From assembly GCF_900142675.1 (NCBI RefSeq), contig NZ_FRBS01000006.1, forward strand, positions 1-64,000: a stretch of 64,000 bases of DNA, in the 5' to 3' direction. The position numbers were made by a program, and so were the translations under genes. This stretch comes from Shouchella rhizosphaerae. GTDB lineage: Bacteria; Bacillota; Bacilli; Bacillales; Bacillaceae_D. The stretch's first letter is position 1. The number at the start of each line of letters is the position of its first letter. The notes beneath the pieces were generated by a model that was given only the letters and a program-made list of their open reading frames with translations, searched no databases and was not told where the DNA came from. Below, piece by piece: positions 52,641-61,066 of the stretch.

Positions 52641-52689
52641 GGAAACAGTGTCTGGCAAAAACGAAATAATAAACGAAAAGGAGGCTGTT

Positions 52690-53184
52690 ATGGTCCAGAC
52701 ACCAGTACTAACGTTAACAAAGCCAACCGTGGAAGATGGCGCGGCCATGTGGCAACTGGCGAAATCGTCTTCGCTCGATACAAACTCGTCCTACAAGTAC
52801 ATTATGATGTGCGAATATTTTGACGATACATGTATTGTGGCAAAAGATGGCGACGAAGTAGTAGGATTTATTACCGCTTTTATTCCTCCTAAACAGCAAG
52901 ATACGTTGTTTATTTGGCAAATCGGGGTAGCAGCATCCCAACGGGGGCGAGGGCTCGGCCTTGACTTGATCAATAAGCTGATTGAGCGAGAGGCATGCAA
53001 GGATATCCGTTACGTGGAAGCAACGGTAACACCTTCGAACAAAGCTTCGCAAGCGTTATTCAGGAAATTAGCCCGAAGCCATCAAACAGACTGCCAAGTG
53101 TCTAGTTGTTTTTCGGAACAGTTATTTCCTGGAGATAGCCATGAACAAGAAAACACGTTTCGCATTGGACCACTTCGTTCTTAA
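52690..53184 (+). CDS. ectA: L-2,4-diaminobutyrate acetyltransferase
   Basis: A 164-aa GNAT acetyltransferase, second step of ectoine synthesis (diaminobutyrate to N-gamma-acetyl-diaminobutyrate). Family features are [17 protein letters not shown]-type substrate residues near 25-40 and the acetyl-CoA motif QRGRGLG near 95. ATG 52690 follows AAAAGGAGG; a GTG at 52648 gives an atypical extension and lies at the predicted transcription start. First gene of ectABC. Confidence 0.93.
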   Translation: MVQTPVLTLTKPTVEDGAAMWQLAKSSSLDTNSSYKYIMMCEYFDDTCIVAKDGDEVVGFITAFIPPKQQDTLFIWQIGVAASQRGRGLGLDLINKLIEREACKDIRYVEATVTPSNKASQALFRKLARSHQTDCQVSSCFSEQLFPGDSHEQENTFRIGPLRS

Positions 53185-53213
53185 ACGAAAAAATGAAGGA
53201 GGAACAACAGACA

Positions 53214-54494
53214 GTGAATGAAACAATGAGCATTTTCAATGAATTGGAATCAGAAGTGCGTAGTTACTGCCGCAGCTTCCCGGCTGTTTTCACGAAGGCA
53301 AAAGGCTGGAAAATGTGGGATGAGGACGGAACGGAATACATCGACTTCTTTGCTGGAGCAGGGGCGCTCAATTATGGCCACAATGATGAAAAAATGAAGC
53401 GTGCTCTTATCGATTATATTGCCGATGACGGAATTACCCACTCACTTGATATGGCAACAAAGCCAAAAGCAGCATTCCTAAAAAAATTGAACGAAGTGAT
53501 TTTAAAGCCACGAAAGCTCAATTACAAAGTGATGTTTCCTGGTCCAACAGGCACAAATACAGTTGAATCAGCCCTGAAGCTGGCTCGCAAGGTGACAGGG
53601 AGAACAGAAATCATCAGTTTTACAAATGGCTTCCACGGAATGACAATCGGGTCGCTTTCGGTAACAGGGAATGCTTCTAAACGAAAAGGTGCAGGCATCC
53701 CTTTGACTAATGTTGTAACGATGCCGTATGACAAATTTGGAGACGAAGAAGTCGATACACTTCGTTATCTCGAACAGTTTTTACATGACAATGGCTCTGG
53801 AGTAGACATTCCGGCGGCCGTCATTCTCGAAACTGTTCAAGGAGAGGGCGGCATTAATGCCGCACGTATGGAATGGTTACAGCAATTAGAGCGCATTTGC
53901 AAGAAATACGACATTTTAATGATTATTGATGATGTTCAGGCGGGAATTGGACGCACAGGGACGTTTTTTAGCTTCGAGGAAGCAGGTATTACGCCTGACA
54001 TTGTCTGCCTGTCTAAATCAATTGGCGGGTATGGATTGCCATTAGCTCTCACCCTTTTCAAACCTGAACTTGATATTTGGGCTCCGGGCGAGCATAATGG
54101 CACATTCCGTGGAAACAACCACGCCTTTATTACAGCAACGGCAGCATTGTCCTACTGGGAAGACCCATCGTTTGAACAAGCGATTAAAGACAAGTCAAAG
54201 AAAATCCATGCTTTCTTAACGAAACTTGTTGACTCATATCCAGAAATGGATGGTTGTGTAAAAGGAAGGGGCTTTATGGCTGGAATCGGTTCAAAAGTAG
54301 ACGGCCTAGCTGGAAAAGTAGCGGCTGAAGCATTTAAGCGCGGCTTAATCATGGAAACGGCCGGTCCAGAAGATGAAGTCTTTAAGCTGTTCCCGCCGCT
54401 CACCATTTCAGATGAGGACTTAGAAAAAGGCTTTGCCATTATAGAAGAAAGTGTACGCGCCGTCCTTGGCGTAAAAGAGCCTGTCACCACTTAA
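53214..54494 (+). CDS. ectB: Diaminobutyrate-2-oxoglutarate transaminase
   Basis: A 426-aa PLP aminotransferase converting aspartate semialdehyde to L-2,4-diaminobutyrate, the first ectoine step. The opening [18 protein letters not shown] is characteristic of Ect[15 protein letters not shown] holds the PLP Asp and [12 protein letters not shown] the Schiff-base Lys. GTG 53214 is preferred: AAGGAGG lies 11 nt upstream, while the ATG at 53193 precedes that site. It starts about 30 nt after ectA. Confidence 0.93.
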
Positions 54495-54530
54495 ACAAGC
54501 GTTAGTTACTTAATCATTGGAGGAGAGAAA

Positions 54531-54935
54531 ATGAAAGTAGTCAAACTGGCAGACATTATTGGCACGAACCGGGATGTAGACGGCGGCAATTGGCGGAGCC
54601 AGCGGATTGTTGTCGAGTCAGACGGTATGGGTTATTCTTTGCATGACACGCAAATTAAAGCTGGCACAGAAACGCATCTTTGGTACAAATACCATCTTGA
54701 ATCGGTTTACGTGATTGAAGGGGAAGGCGAAGTGGAGACGGTAAAAGATGGAAAAGTATGGCCCGTCAAGCAATACGAATGTTATGTGCTCGACAAAAAT
54801 GATGAGCACTTACTGCGGGCGAAGACGGATATGCGCATGGTCTGTGTGTTTAATCCACCCGTTACTGGCGAAGAAGTTCATGACGAAGACGGTGCCTATC
54901 CTCTTCCAGAACATATGAAGCCTTTAAACTCATAG
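54531..54935 (+). CDS. ectC: L-ectoine synthase
   Basis: A 134-aa cupin that closes the ring of N-gamma-acetyl-diaminobutyrate to ectoine. The iron-binding cupin motif is in [21 protein letters not shown] (split near 44-64) with the second His in [10 protein letters not shown]. Length is normal. GGAGGAG precedes the ATG. No ectD hydroxylase follows, so the product here is ectoine rather than hydroxyectoine. Confidence 0.95.
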   Translation: MKVVKLADIIGTNRDVDGGNWRSQRIVVESDGMGYSLHDTQIKAGTETHLWYKYHLESVYVIEGEGEVETVKDGKVWPVKQYECYVLDKNDEHLLRAKTDMRMVCVFNPPVTGEEVHDEDGAYPLPEHMKPLNS

Positions 54936-54956
54936 AGCGGGAAAAAGAATGAAATC

Positions 54957-54988
54957 GACAAAGGGCAATGGCTCTTTGTCTTTTTTTT
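54957..54988 (+). terminator. Terminator of ectABC
   Basis: 10-bp stem with one G-T pair (54957-54966 with 54971-54980) and eight T. Confidence 0.88.
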
Positions 54989-54998
54989 GTCCGCTTCC

Positions 54999-55026
54999 TT
55001 TACAAACGTTTTACAAAATATTTGCT
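54999..55026 (+). promoter_or_regulatory. Possible Pho box (phased TTTACA repeats) upstream of the Ugp-like operon
   Basis: TTTACA-N5-TTTACA-N5-TTTGCT, phased at 11 bp, matches the Bacillus PhoP box (TTHACA repeats spaced about 5). A TATACT -10 lies at 55058-55063 with no good -35, as in activator-dependent promoters. Confidence 0.5.
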
Positions 55027-55099
55027 TCCCTCTCATTAGAAATTAATAGCCTGTCTTTATACTAGACATGTATTTAACCAACAAAGGGGTGGAGAGACT

Positions 55100-56398
55100 G
55101 TGTGGAAGAAACATGCAGCCTTGTTATCGACACTAGGCACGGTCACTGTTTTAGCAGCTTGTGGCGGCACGGAAGGGGCAACCACGAGTGAAGAGAAAGT
55201 CACGATTGAGTATTGGCATGTAAACAACGAAGACTGGGGCGGCAAAGCAATTAAAGAGCTGGTCGAACAGTTTAATGCTTCCCAGGATCGAATTGAAGTA
55301 AAGGAATCTTTTCAGCCTGGAAATTATCAAGGGCTGTTGCAAAATGCCCAGGCGGCGCTAAGTGGAGGGAATCCACCTGATGTCGCGCAAATTGGCTACA
55401 ACTACATAGCTTATGTCGACCAAAACGTGCCTTATGTCCCTGTGTCCGAACTAGCGGCTAATGATGAAGAGGGGGAAGCGTTTTTAAACGAATCTTATCT
55501 CGACAATATTAAAGCGCTTGGGTATTCCAACGATAAAGAAACATTGGCTGGATTGCCTTATGCCTTAAGCAATCCAATTATGTATGTCAATGCAGATTTG
55601 CTAAAAGAAGCTGGCTGGAATGTAGACGAGCTGCCGCAAACATGGGATGAGATGCAGGAAATGGCCAAAATGGTAAAGGAAAATACAGGGGAGTACGGCC
55701 TCTATGTTCAACAGCCCCCAGATAGCTGGGCGGAGTACTCACTTGTTCGTTCAAATGGCGGGGATTTCCTCGATTTTAGTAGCGACGAAGTTGTATCAAC
55801 CATCGGTTCCCCGGAAAGTGTGGAAGTGTTTGATATGCTTGGACGCATGATTGAAGACCAACATGCCCTCCATGTGACGTGGGAAGAAGGCATACAGGCA
55901 TTTGCCACAGGAAAAGTCGGGATGATGATGACAACCGTAGGCCGCCGGGCTGCGATTGAAGAACAAAGCAACTTTGATTTGCGTTCCGTCGAAATTCCAA
56001 CCTTTGGGGATAAAGAGCGCCAAGTAGCTGCTGGCGGGAATGCGCTGTTCTCATTTTCACAGGATCCAGAGAAACAGGCAGCGGCGTGGGAATTTATGAA
56101 GTATTTATCAAGCCCAGAAGCCATGGAAATTTGGGTTGAAGGGACTGGTTATCTACCGCCGGTCAAGGGACTGGCAGAAGATCCAGATACGTTAGGTCCT
56201 TTTTTTGACGAAAATCCGATCATGCAAACCGCTAATCGGCAAATGGAATCGATTGTCCCTTGGATCAACTTTCCGGGTGCAAATGGTTTGCAGGCAGAGC
56301 AAGCGATTCTAGATGCAAGGGATCAAATTTTTGACGGTGCCGATGCGGAATCGGTTTTGAAAGAAACAGAATCAAAAATTAATGGATATATTCAATAA
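55100..56398 (+). CDS. ABC importer solute-binding lipoprotein, UgpB-like
   Basis: A 432-aa extracellular lipoprotein with lipobox LAAC (Cys at about 21). EYWHVNNEDWGG and QPGNYQGLLQNAQAAL recall UgpB (glycerol-3-phosphate binding) more than maltose-type receptors; MYVNADLLKEAGWN is general for the family. GTG start after GGGGTGGAGAG. With phased TTTACA repeats upstream and a TIM-barrel enzyme behind it, a phosphorylated polyol or sugar is a reasonable ligand guess. Confidence 0.88.
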   Translation: MWKKHAALLSTLGTVTVLAACGGTEGATTSEEKVTIEYWHVNNEDWGGKAIKELVEQFNASQDRIEVKESFQPGNYQGLLQNAQAALSGGNPPDVAQIGYNYIAYVDQNVPYVPVSELAANDEEGEAFLNESYLDNIKALGYSNDKETLAGLPYALSNPIMYVNADLLKEAGWNVDELPQTWDEMQEMAKMVKENTGEYGLYVQQPPDSWAEYSLVRSNGGDFLDFSSDEVVSTIGSPESVEVFDMLGRMIEDQHALHVTWEEGIQAFATGKVGMMMTTVGRRAAIEEQSNFDLRSVEIPTFGDKERQVAAGGNALFSFSQDPEKQAAAWEFMKYLSSPEAMEIWVEGTGYLPPVKGLAEDPDTLGPFFDENPIMQTANRQMESIVPWINFPGANGLQAEQAILDARDQIFDGADAESVLKETESKINGYIQ

Positions 56399-56416
56399 GC
56401 GAGAGGCGGACATACA

Positions 56417-57214
56417 ATGAGTGTATATATCAACTTGCTTCCTTTTATGAAAAAAATTAACGATGCCCCAGCTTTTTTACAGGATTGGGGTGGCGGAGTT
56501 GAAATCTCGACAGACGGCCCCCATTGGCATGGCGATACCGATTGGGCTCAGGAGAAAGAGCGGTTTGCTTCCTATGCAGGAGACATTGGCGTCCACTTGC
56601 CAATTTGGGAATTAAACTTGGCCTCTGTCCAGTTCCCTCAATATGCGGCCTATTCCTTTGAAGCATACCGTACGTACTTAGAATGGGCTTCTACATTTGC
56701 AAGCCATGCTGTGCTCCACACTCATCTATACAACATGCCTTTGTTTCACCGAGAAGAAGCACAAGCTTTATCGAAGCATTACATAAAACAGCTCGGTGAT
56801 ATCGCTGAACAAAAGGGCATCATGCTATTGGTTGAAAATGTCGGTTTTCACGATAAGATGCTATTTGATGAACGGGAATTTGTCCAATTGTTCGAGGAAA
56901 TTCCGGCGATTCAAGCATTGCTTGATGTCGGCCATGCCACAATTAACAATTGGGATATAGCAAATGTGATTGAAGCGCTAGGGACAAGGCTGTCTGCTCT
57001 TCATTTGCATGATAATGACGGCGAAAATGACTTGCATTTGCCAATTGGCGCAGGAGTGACACGCTGGAATGAGATTTGGCAGGCCGTTGCCGAGCAAACA
57101 CACTCTCTGCGATTAATTTTAGAATATGACGAGTCAGCATCACTAGAAGTGTTGAAGCGCCACGGCAACGAGCTTTTACAAGCAGGAAAAGTGGTTGGGA
57201 AGATAAACGTATGA
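56417..57214 (+). CDS. TIM-barrel sugar-phosphate isomerase/epimerase-like enzyme
   Basis: A 265-aa AP-endonuclease-2/xylose-isomerase-like protein. Metal ligands are visible in order: VENVGFH (Glu), LLDVGHATI (Asp, His), LHLHDNDGEND (His) and LILEYD (Glu). Family members isomerise sugars or act on phosphorylated substrates. It sits between the receptor and permease genes and overlaps the latter by 4 nt (ATGA), so it is dedicated to the imported compound and takes the place a UgpQ diesterase has elsewhere. Exact reaction unknown. Confidence 0.8.
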   Translation: MSVYINLLPFMKKINDAPAFLQDWGGGVEISTDGPHWHGDTDWAQEKERFASYAGDIGVHLPIWELNLASVQFPQYAAYSFEAYRTYLEWASTFASHAVLHTHLYNMPLFHREEAQALSKHYIKQLGDIAEQKGIMLLVENVGFHDKMLFDEREFVQLFEEIPAIQALLDVGHATINNWDIANVIEALGTRLSALHLHDNDGENDLHLPIGAGVTRWNEIWQAVAEQTHSLRLILEYDESASLEVLKRHGNELLQAGKVVGKINV

Positions 57215-58113
57215 AGATGAAACCAGCAAGCGGTTGGCTGCAGCGGATAAAGCCGCTTTTGTTTATCGCTCCTGCGATGCTGCCGATTGTTCTCTTTATT
57301 TTCGTTCCTCTAGTTCGCTCGATTTATTGGAGCTTTTTAGAATGGAATATGGTTAGTCCAACCAAAACATGGGTCGGTTTAGACAATTACGTCGAATTGT
57401 TTTCAAATCGCGAGTTTTTAAACGCATCAGCGAATACGCTATGGTACATGGGCATGCTGCTCGTCCTAATCTTGTTTGTTCCTTACATGACAGCCTACGG
57501 AGTCACGCAAGTTTCAGGGCGGTGGCAACATTTTTATCGTGGCGCTCTTTTTGTACCGCACGTGCTGTCCCTTGCGGTTGCGTCTGTCATCTTCTTATGG
57601 TTATACAATCCATTGATTGGCTCAGTGAATGAAATTCTCCGTTTCTTTCAACTTCCCGATGTCAACTGGCTAAATGATGCCAATTGGGCGCTGTTTGCGA
57701 TTACGCTTGTCGTGGCCTGGAATACGTTTGGCTATCACTTTATTGTGTTGCTTGCTGGAATTTTAAGTGTCCCTGAAGAAGTGAAGGAATCGGCCCGTGT
57801 AGAAGGAATGAAAAGCAAACTTGGCATGTTGCGCCGGATTGTTTTTCCGCTTACAGGACCAACAATTTTGTTCGTATTTGTGTTAACGACCGTAATGGGC
57901 ATCCAATTTGCTTTTGTGCCGATTCAAATGCTAACCAATGGCGGCCCAGACCAATCAACAAGCAATTTGGTGTTCTTAACGTATCAGTATGGGTTCCAGT
58001 TTTTTCGCACAGGACTTGGGTCAGCAACTGCCGTGTTAACGTTTTTGTTTTTTGTTCTGATCATTTTGCTTCAGGCTAAAGTGCTTGATCGGAGGGTCCA
58101 TTATGAAAGTTAA
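57211..58113 (+). CDS. ABC importer permease, UgpA-like
   Basis: A 300-aa CUT1 permease with six membrane segments and the EAA loop VKESARVEGMKSKLGMLRRI (about 192-211). Translation is coupled to the TIM-barrel gene before it and the second permease after it. Partner of the UgpB-like receptor. Confidence 0.88.
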   Translation: MKMKPASGWLQRIKPLLFIAPAMLPIVLFIFVPLVRSIYWSFLEWNMVSPTKTWVGLDNYVELFSNREFLNASANTLWYMGMLLVLILFVPYMTAYGVTQVSGRWQHFYRGALFVPHVLSLAVASVIFLWLYNPLIGSVNEILRFFQLPDVNWLNDANWALFAITLVVAWNTFGYHFIVLLAGILSVPEEVKESARVEGMKSKLGMLRRIVFPLTGPTILFVFVLTTVMGIQFAFVPIQMLTNGGPDQSTSNLVFLTYQYGFQFFRTGLGSATAVLTFLFFVLIILLQAKVLDRRVHYES

Positions 58114-58912
58114 CGGATGGCATTTGTTATTGGCGATTTGCCTGGTCCTTAGTTTTTTTCCGGTTTTGACAATGGCGGCAACCGCTTTTCTTGAAACAAG
58201 CCAGTTGTTTGCAGGTGGTTTGCAATTATTGCCGATTCCGCCTACATTAGACCATTTTAGCCAAGTGTGGGAGTCGATCCCGATTTTACGCTATATGGGC
58301 AACTCTTTCTTCGTCGCAACAGTGGTTACATTGATACAACTGTTCACTAGCATCCTTGCTGCTTACGGGTTTACTCAATTTCAATTCCGTGGAAGAGAGT
58401 TTTGCTTTTACTTGGTTATTGCGAGCATCTTCATTCCTATTCAAGTGACGATGCTGCCAAACTATATTCTGTTAAGTGATTTAGAGCTTGTAAATACCTA
58501 TTTCGGTTTAATAGTGCCGCAAATCGCAAATGGGATCGGCGTTTTCCTGTTAAGGCAATCGTTTCGGTCTGTTCCTGCCAGCCTAATTGAATCTGCTCGC
58601 GTGGACGGGGCAGGGGATTGGCGCAGGCTTTGGAAAATTTTATTCCCGTCGGTTAAGCCATCGGTGATTGCTCTAGGCATTCTCTTTTTTATTACGACAT
58701 GGAACGAATATTTATGGCCGTTACTAATGATTAACGACAACGACTTGATGACGATGCCTCTGGCTTTGCAAGAATTTATAAGTGCAGAAGGGGGCACATC
58801 GTGGGGGCCGATGATGGCTGTCGCATTTCTTGCGTCTGTCCCGCCACTCGCTGTGTATTTGTTGTTGCAGCGACATATTATGAGCAGCTTTTTGCATACA
58901 GGGGTGAAGTAG
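58103..58912 (+). CDS. ABC importer permease, UgpE-like
   Basis: A 269-aa CUT1 permease with six membrane segments and the EAA loop LIESARVDGAGDWRRLWKI (about 160-178). ATG 58103 follows CGGAGGG by 6 nt and overlaps the first permease by 11 nt. The ATPase gene starts 2 nt after its stop. Confidence 0.88.
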   Translation: MKVNGWHLLLAICLVLSFFPVLTMAATAFLETSQLFAGGLQLLPIPPTLDHFSQVWESIPILRYMGNSFFVATVVTLIQLFTSILAAYGFTQFQFRGREFCFYLVIASIFIPIQVTMLPNYILLSDLELVNTYFGLIVPQIANGIGVFLLRQSFRSVPASLIESARVDGAGDWRRLWKILFPSVKPSVIALGILFFITTWNEYLWPLLMINDNDLMTMPLALQEFISAEGGTSWGPMMAVAFLASVPPLAVYLLLQRHIMSSFLHTGVK

Positions 58913-58914
58913 CG

Positions 58915-59979
58915 ATGACAGAAGATAAAAGCATTGTGTTTACACAAGTAGAGAAAAACTTTGGGCAGACAAATGTCATTCCGCCAATGGATTTAATGAT
59001 TAACAGCGGCGAACGCCTTGTGCTTCTTGGGCCTTCTGGATGCGGCAAGTCGACATTGTTGCGACTGATCGCGGGTCTGGAACAGCCTACGTCAGGCACG
59101 ATTTTAATGGGCGGGCAAGCAATGGCAGGGGTTGACGTTGCCGATCGCAATGTGGCAATGGTTTTCCAAAACTATGCCCTTTATCCCCATATGACCGTGT
59201 TTGATAACATCGCTTTTTCGCTCACGATTCGCAAAAAGAAAAAGCAAGACATACGCGAAGCAGTTGAATATGCCGCCGGACTGGTCGAATTAAAGCCGTA
59301 TTTAGGGCGCAAACCTGCCGAACTTTCCGGCGGCCAACGTCAACGGGTCGCCCTTGCCCGAGCGGTCGTTAAACAAGCGCCGTTTTTCCTGTTGGATGAA
59401 CCATTGTCCAATCTTGATGCGCTTTTGCGTGTGTCCGCACGCAATGACTTAATTGAACTTCATAACCGCTTGAAACAAACGATGGTCTATGTCACGCACG
59501 ACCAATTAGAGGCAATGACAATTGGACAGCGGATCGCCGTGATGAATGGCGGTGTTATCGAACAAATTGGGACGCCTGAAGACATTTACGAAAAGCCCAA
59601 AACACGATTTGTCGCCACTTTTATCGGCACGCCGCCAATGAATATGCTGCCAGCTGATGCATTTGCCGACAGGGCGATGATTCCCGGAGTTACAGAAATA
59701 GGTGTAAGGCCCGAGCACATTATGTTTAAGAAGCTCCCAGAAGCGTGTGTCCTTCACGGGGAATATGTTCGCAAGGAATACATTGGTTCACGCTATGTCC
59801 ATTACCTCACCATCAATGGCGTCACTATCCAAGTCGTGGCAGGGACAGAATCTTATACAACTGGGCAAAAAGTCGATCTCTCGATTCCGCCAGAGCATCT
59901 TCACTTTTTTGATGAAGCCGGCAATCGGATTGAAGTAAGCGCTAATGAACGGCATGAACGATTGGCCGTTCATGCCTAA
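58915..59979 (+). CDS. ABC importer ATPase, UgpC/MsmX type
   Basis: A 354-aa ATPase: Walker A GPSGCGKST (near 39-47), signature LSGGQRQRVALARA (near 136-149), Walker B FFLLDEPLSNLD, and a C-terminal TOBE regulatory domain from about 240. It completes the Ugp-like importer. The same protein could also energise the mannan importer in this window, which lacks an ATPase (inference from MsmX behaviour in Bacillus). ATG 58915 follows GGGGTGAAG. Confidence 0.9.
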   Translation: MTEDKSIVFTQVEKNFGQTNVIPPMDLMINSGERLVLLGPSGCGKSTLLRLIAGLEQPTSGTILMGGQAMAGVDVADRNVAMVFQNYALYPHMTVFDNIAFSLTIRKKKKQDIREAVEYAAGLVELKPYLGRKPAELSGGQRQRVALARAVVKQAPFFLLDEPLSNLDALLRVSARNDLIELHNRLKQTMVYVTHDQLEAMTIGQRIAVMNGGVIEQIGTPEDIYEKPKTRFVATFIGTPPMNMLPADAFADRAMIPGVTEIGVRPEHIMFKKLPEACVLHGEYVRKEYIGSRYVHYLTINGVTIQVVAGTESYTTGQKVDLSIPPEHLHFFDEAGNRIEVSANERHERLAVHA

Positions 59980-60063
59980 CTAAAAAACGCTGCCACTCAC
60001 AAACTACAGAGATAGAGATTTAAAGTAAACTTGGTAAGGAATAGGCCTAGGGAAGCGTCATAA

Positions 60064-60096
60064 GGACAATGGAACAAAGCTTCTATTGTCTTTTTT
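60064..60096 (+). terminator. Terminator of the Ugp-like operon
   Basis: Imperfect stem with a perfect 6-bp core (60065-60070 with 60085-60090) and six T. Confidence 0.7.
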
Positions 60097-60452
60097 AATT
60101 TGTCATATACATAGTGGAAGTAGAAAACGAAAAATTTTTTGCAAAAACAGGTTTATTTCTTCTGAAAGTGGGTATGAAAGGGAAGGTAATTCTATTTTTT
60201 TCAAAAATTATGGCCGGATGTGCGATTAGCTTCTCAAACATGTTTTTACCGATGAGAAGAGTTTGCAGGGTACGGATCATCTGATCTTAGTACATAATTG
60301 AGGGTACAAGTTTGTGCGCGTGGTAACCTCACTTTTAATCTATAACGATGGGGGTAGCAAGTTTTTGGCATTTAAACCCCTATAAATGAACGAATGATTA
60401 ACTTTTTACTATAGAAGTTTTGACAATAAGGGATTTTAAGAGGAAGGAAAAA
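60097..60452. other. AT-rich intergenic region
   Basis: About 355 nt with no supported gene or RNA. Composition shifts to AT-rich here and through the next small gene. Confidence 0.5.
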
Positions 60453-60740
60453 ATGAAAAGAATTACTTGGCGGTCTTATAGTATTCTTATTATTAGTGTA
60501 CTCCTTGTCCTAAGTATTCTGTTGTTGGACTTTATTTCGCAATATGTTAATCAATTCACGTTAAAACTATATGGTTCTTTCATACCCTTAAGTATATTTG
60601 CTATATTTGTCTTAGCAGTAATTTGTTTTTGTTCAAAGACAGAGAACAAGGTAATACCAATCATAGCTTCGTTCATAGCCTTTGCAGGAATTGCTATAAT
60701 TGCTTTCTTTGTGTATTTCGGAGCCAACTTTGCTAATTGA
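60453..60740 (+). CDS. Small hypothetical membrane protein
   Basis: 95 aa with three hydrophobic segments (about 8-28, 38-60, 68-90) and a basic N-terminus; no family recognised. ATG 60453 follows AGGAAGG. The gene is much richer in A and T than its surroundings, which suggests recent acquisition or weak selection. No terminator or partner seen. Confidence 0.55.
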   Translation: MKRITWRSYSILIISVLLVLSILLLDFISQYVNQFTLKLYGSFIPLSIFAIFVLAVICFCSKTENKVIPIIASFIAFAGIAIIAFFVYFGANFAN

Positions 60741-60974
60741 CTATTAAACAGTCTTCCCTAGAAGTTTCTAATTTACATTTACCAATGCTTCGCCATTTAA
60801 ACAAAGGGCGAACCAACCCAATAAAAGTATTAGTAGACTATCGAAAATCACCTCATTACCACCGTACGTAAATCCCTTTTTATAAATTAGCAGGTGTTCA
60901 AAAATTACATGTCTCATAATTTTTAGTTCATATCGTAAAAAACGACATGAATCTATACATCGAACAGATTGCTT
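60741..60974. other. Non-coding stretch before the acyl-CoA synthetase promoter
   Basis: AT-rich, without a supported gene or structured RNA; the promoter and cre-like site to its right account for the rest of the 326-nt gap. Confidence 0.5.
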
Positions 60975-61003
60975 TTGACAAAAAAATCAAGTATGGTCAT
61001 ATT
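60975..61003 (+). promoter_or_regulatory. Sigma-A promoter of the acyl-CoA synthetase gene
   Basis: Perfect TTGACA, 17-nt spacer and CATATT (four of six). Confidence 0.6.
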
Positions 61004-61006
61004 AAA

Positions 61007-61020
61007 TGTAAGCGCTTTAG
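61007..61020. promoter_or_regulatory. cre-like site at the transcription start
   Basis: TGTAAGCGCTTTAG matches 12 of 14 cre positions and overlaps the expected start site, a repressing position for CcpA. Confidence 0.5.
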
Positions 61021-61066
61021 AATCAAGACTTGTCCTCATCTTATAATCATTTAGGAGGAATTGCCG

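Noticed and set aside
54999-55012. cre site overlapping the TTTACA repeats
   Set aside because: Only 10 of 14 positions match; the direct-repeat reading explains the bases better.
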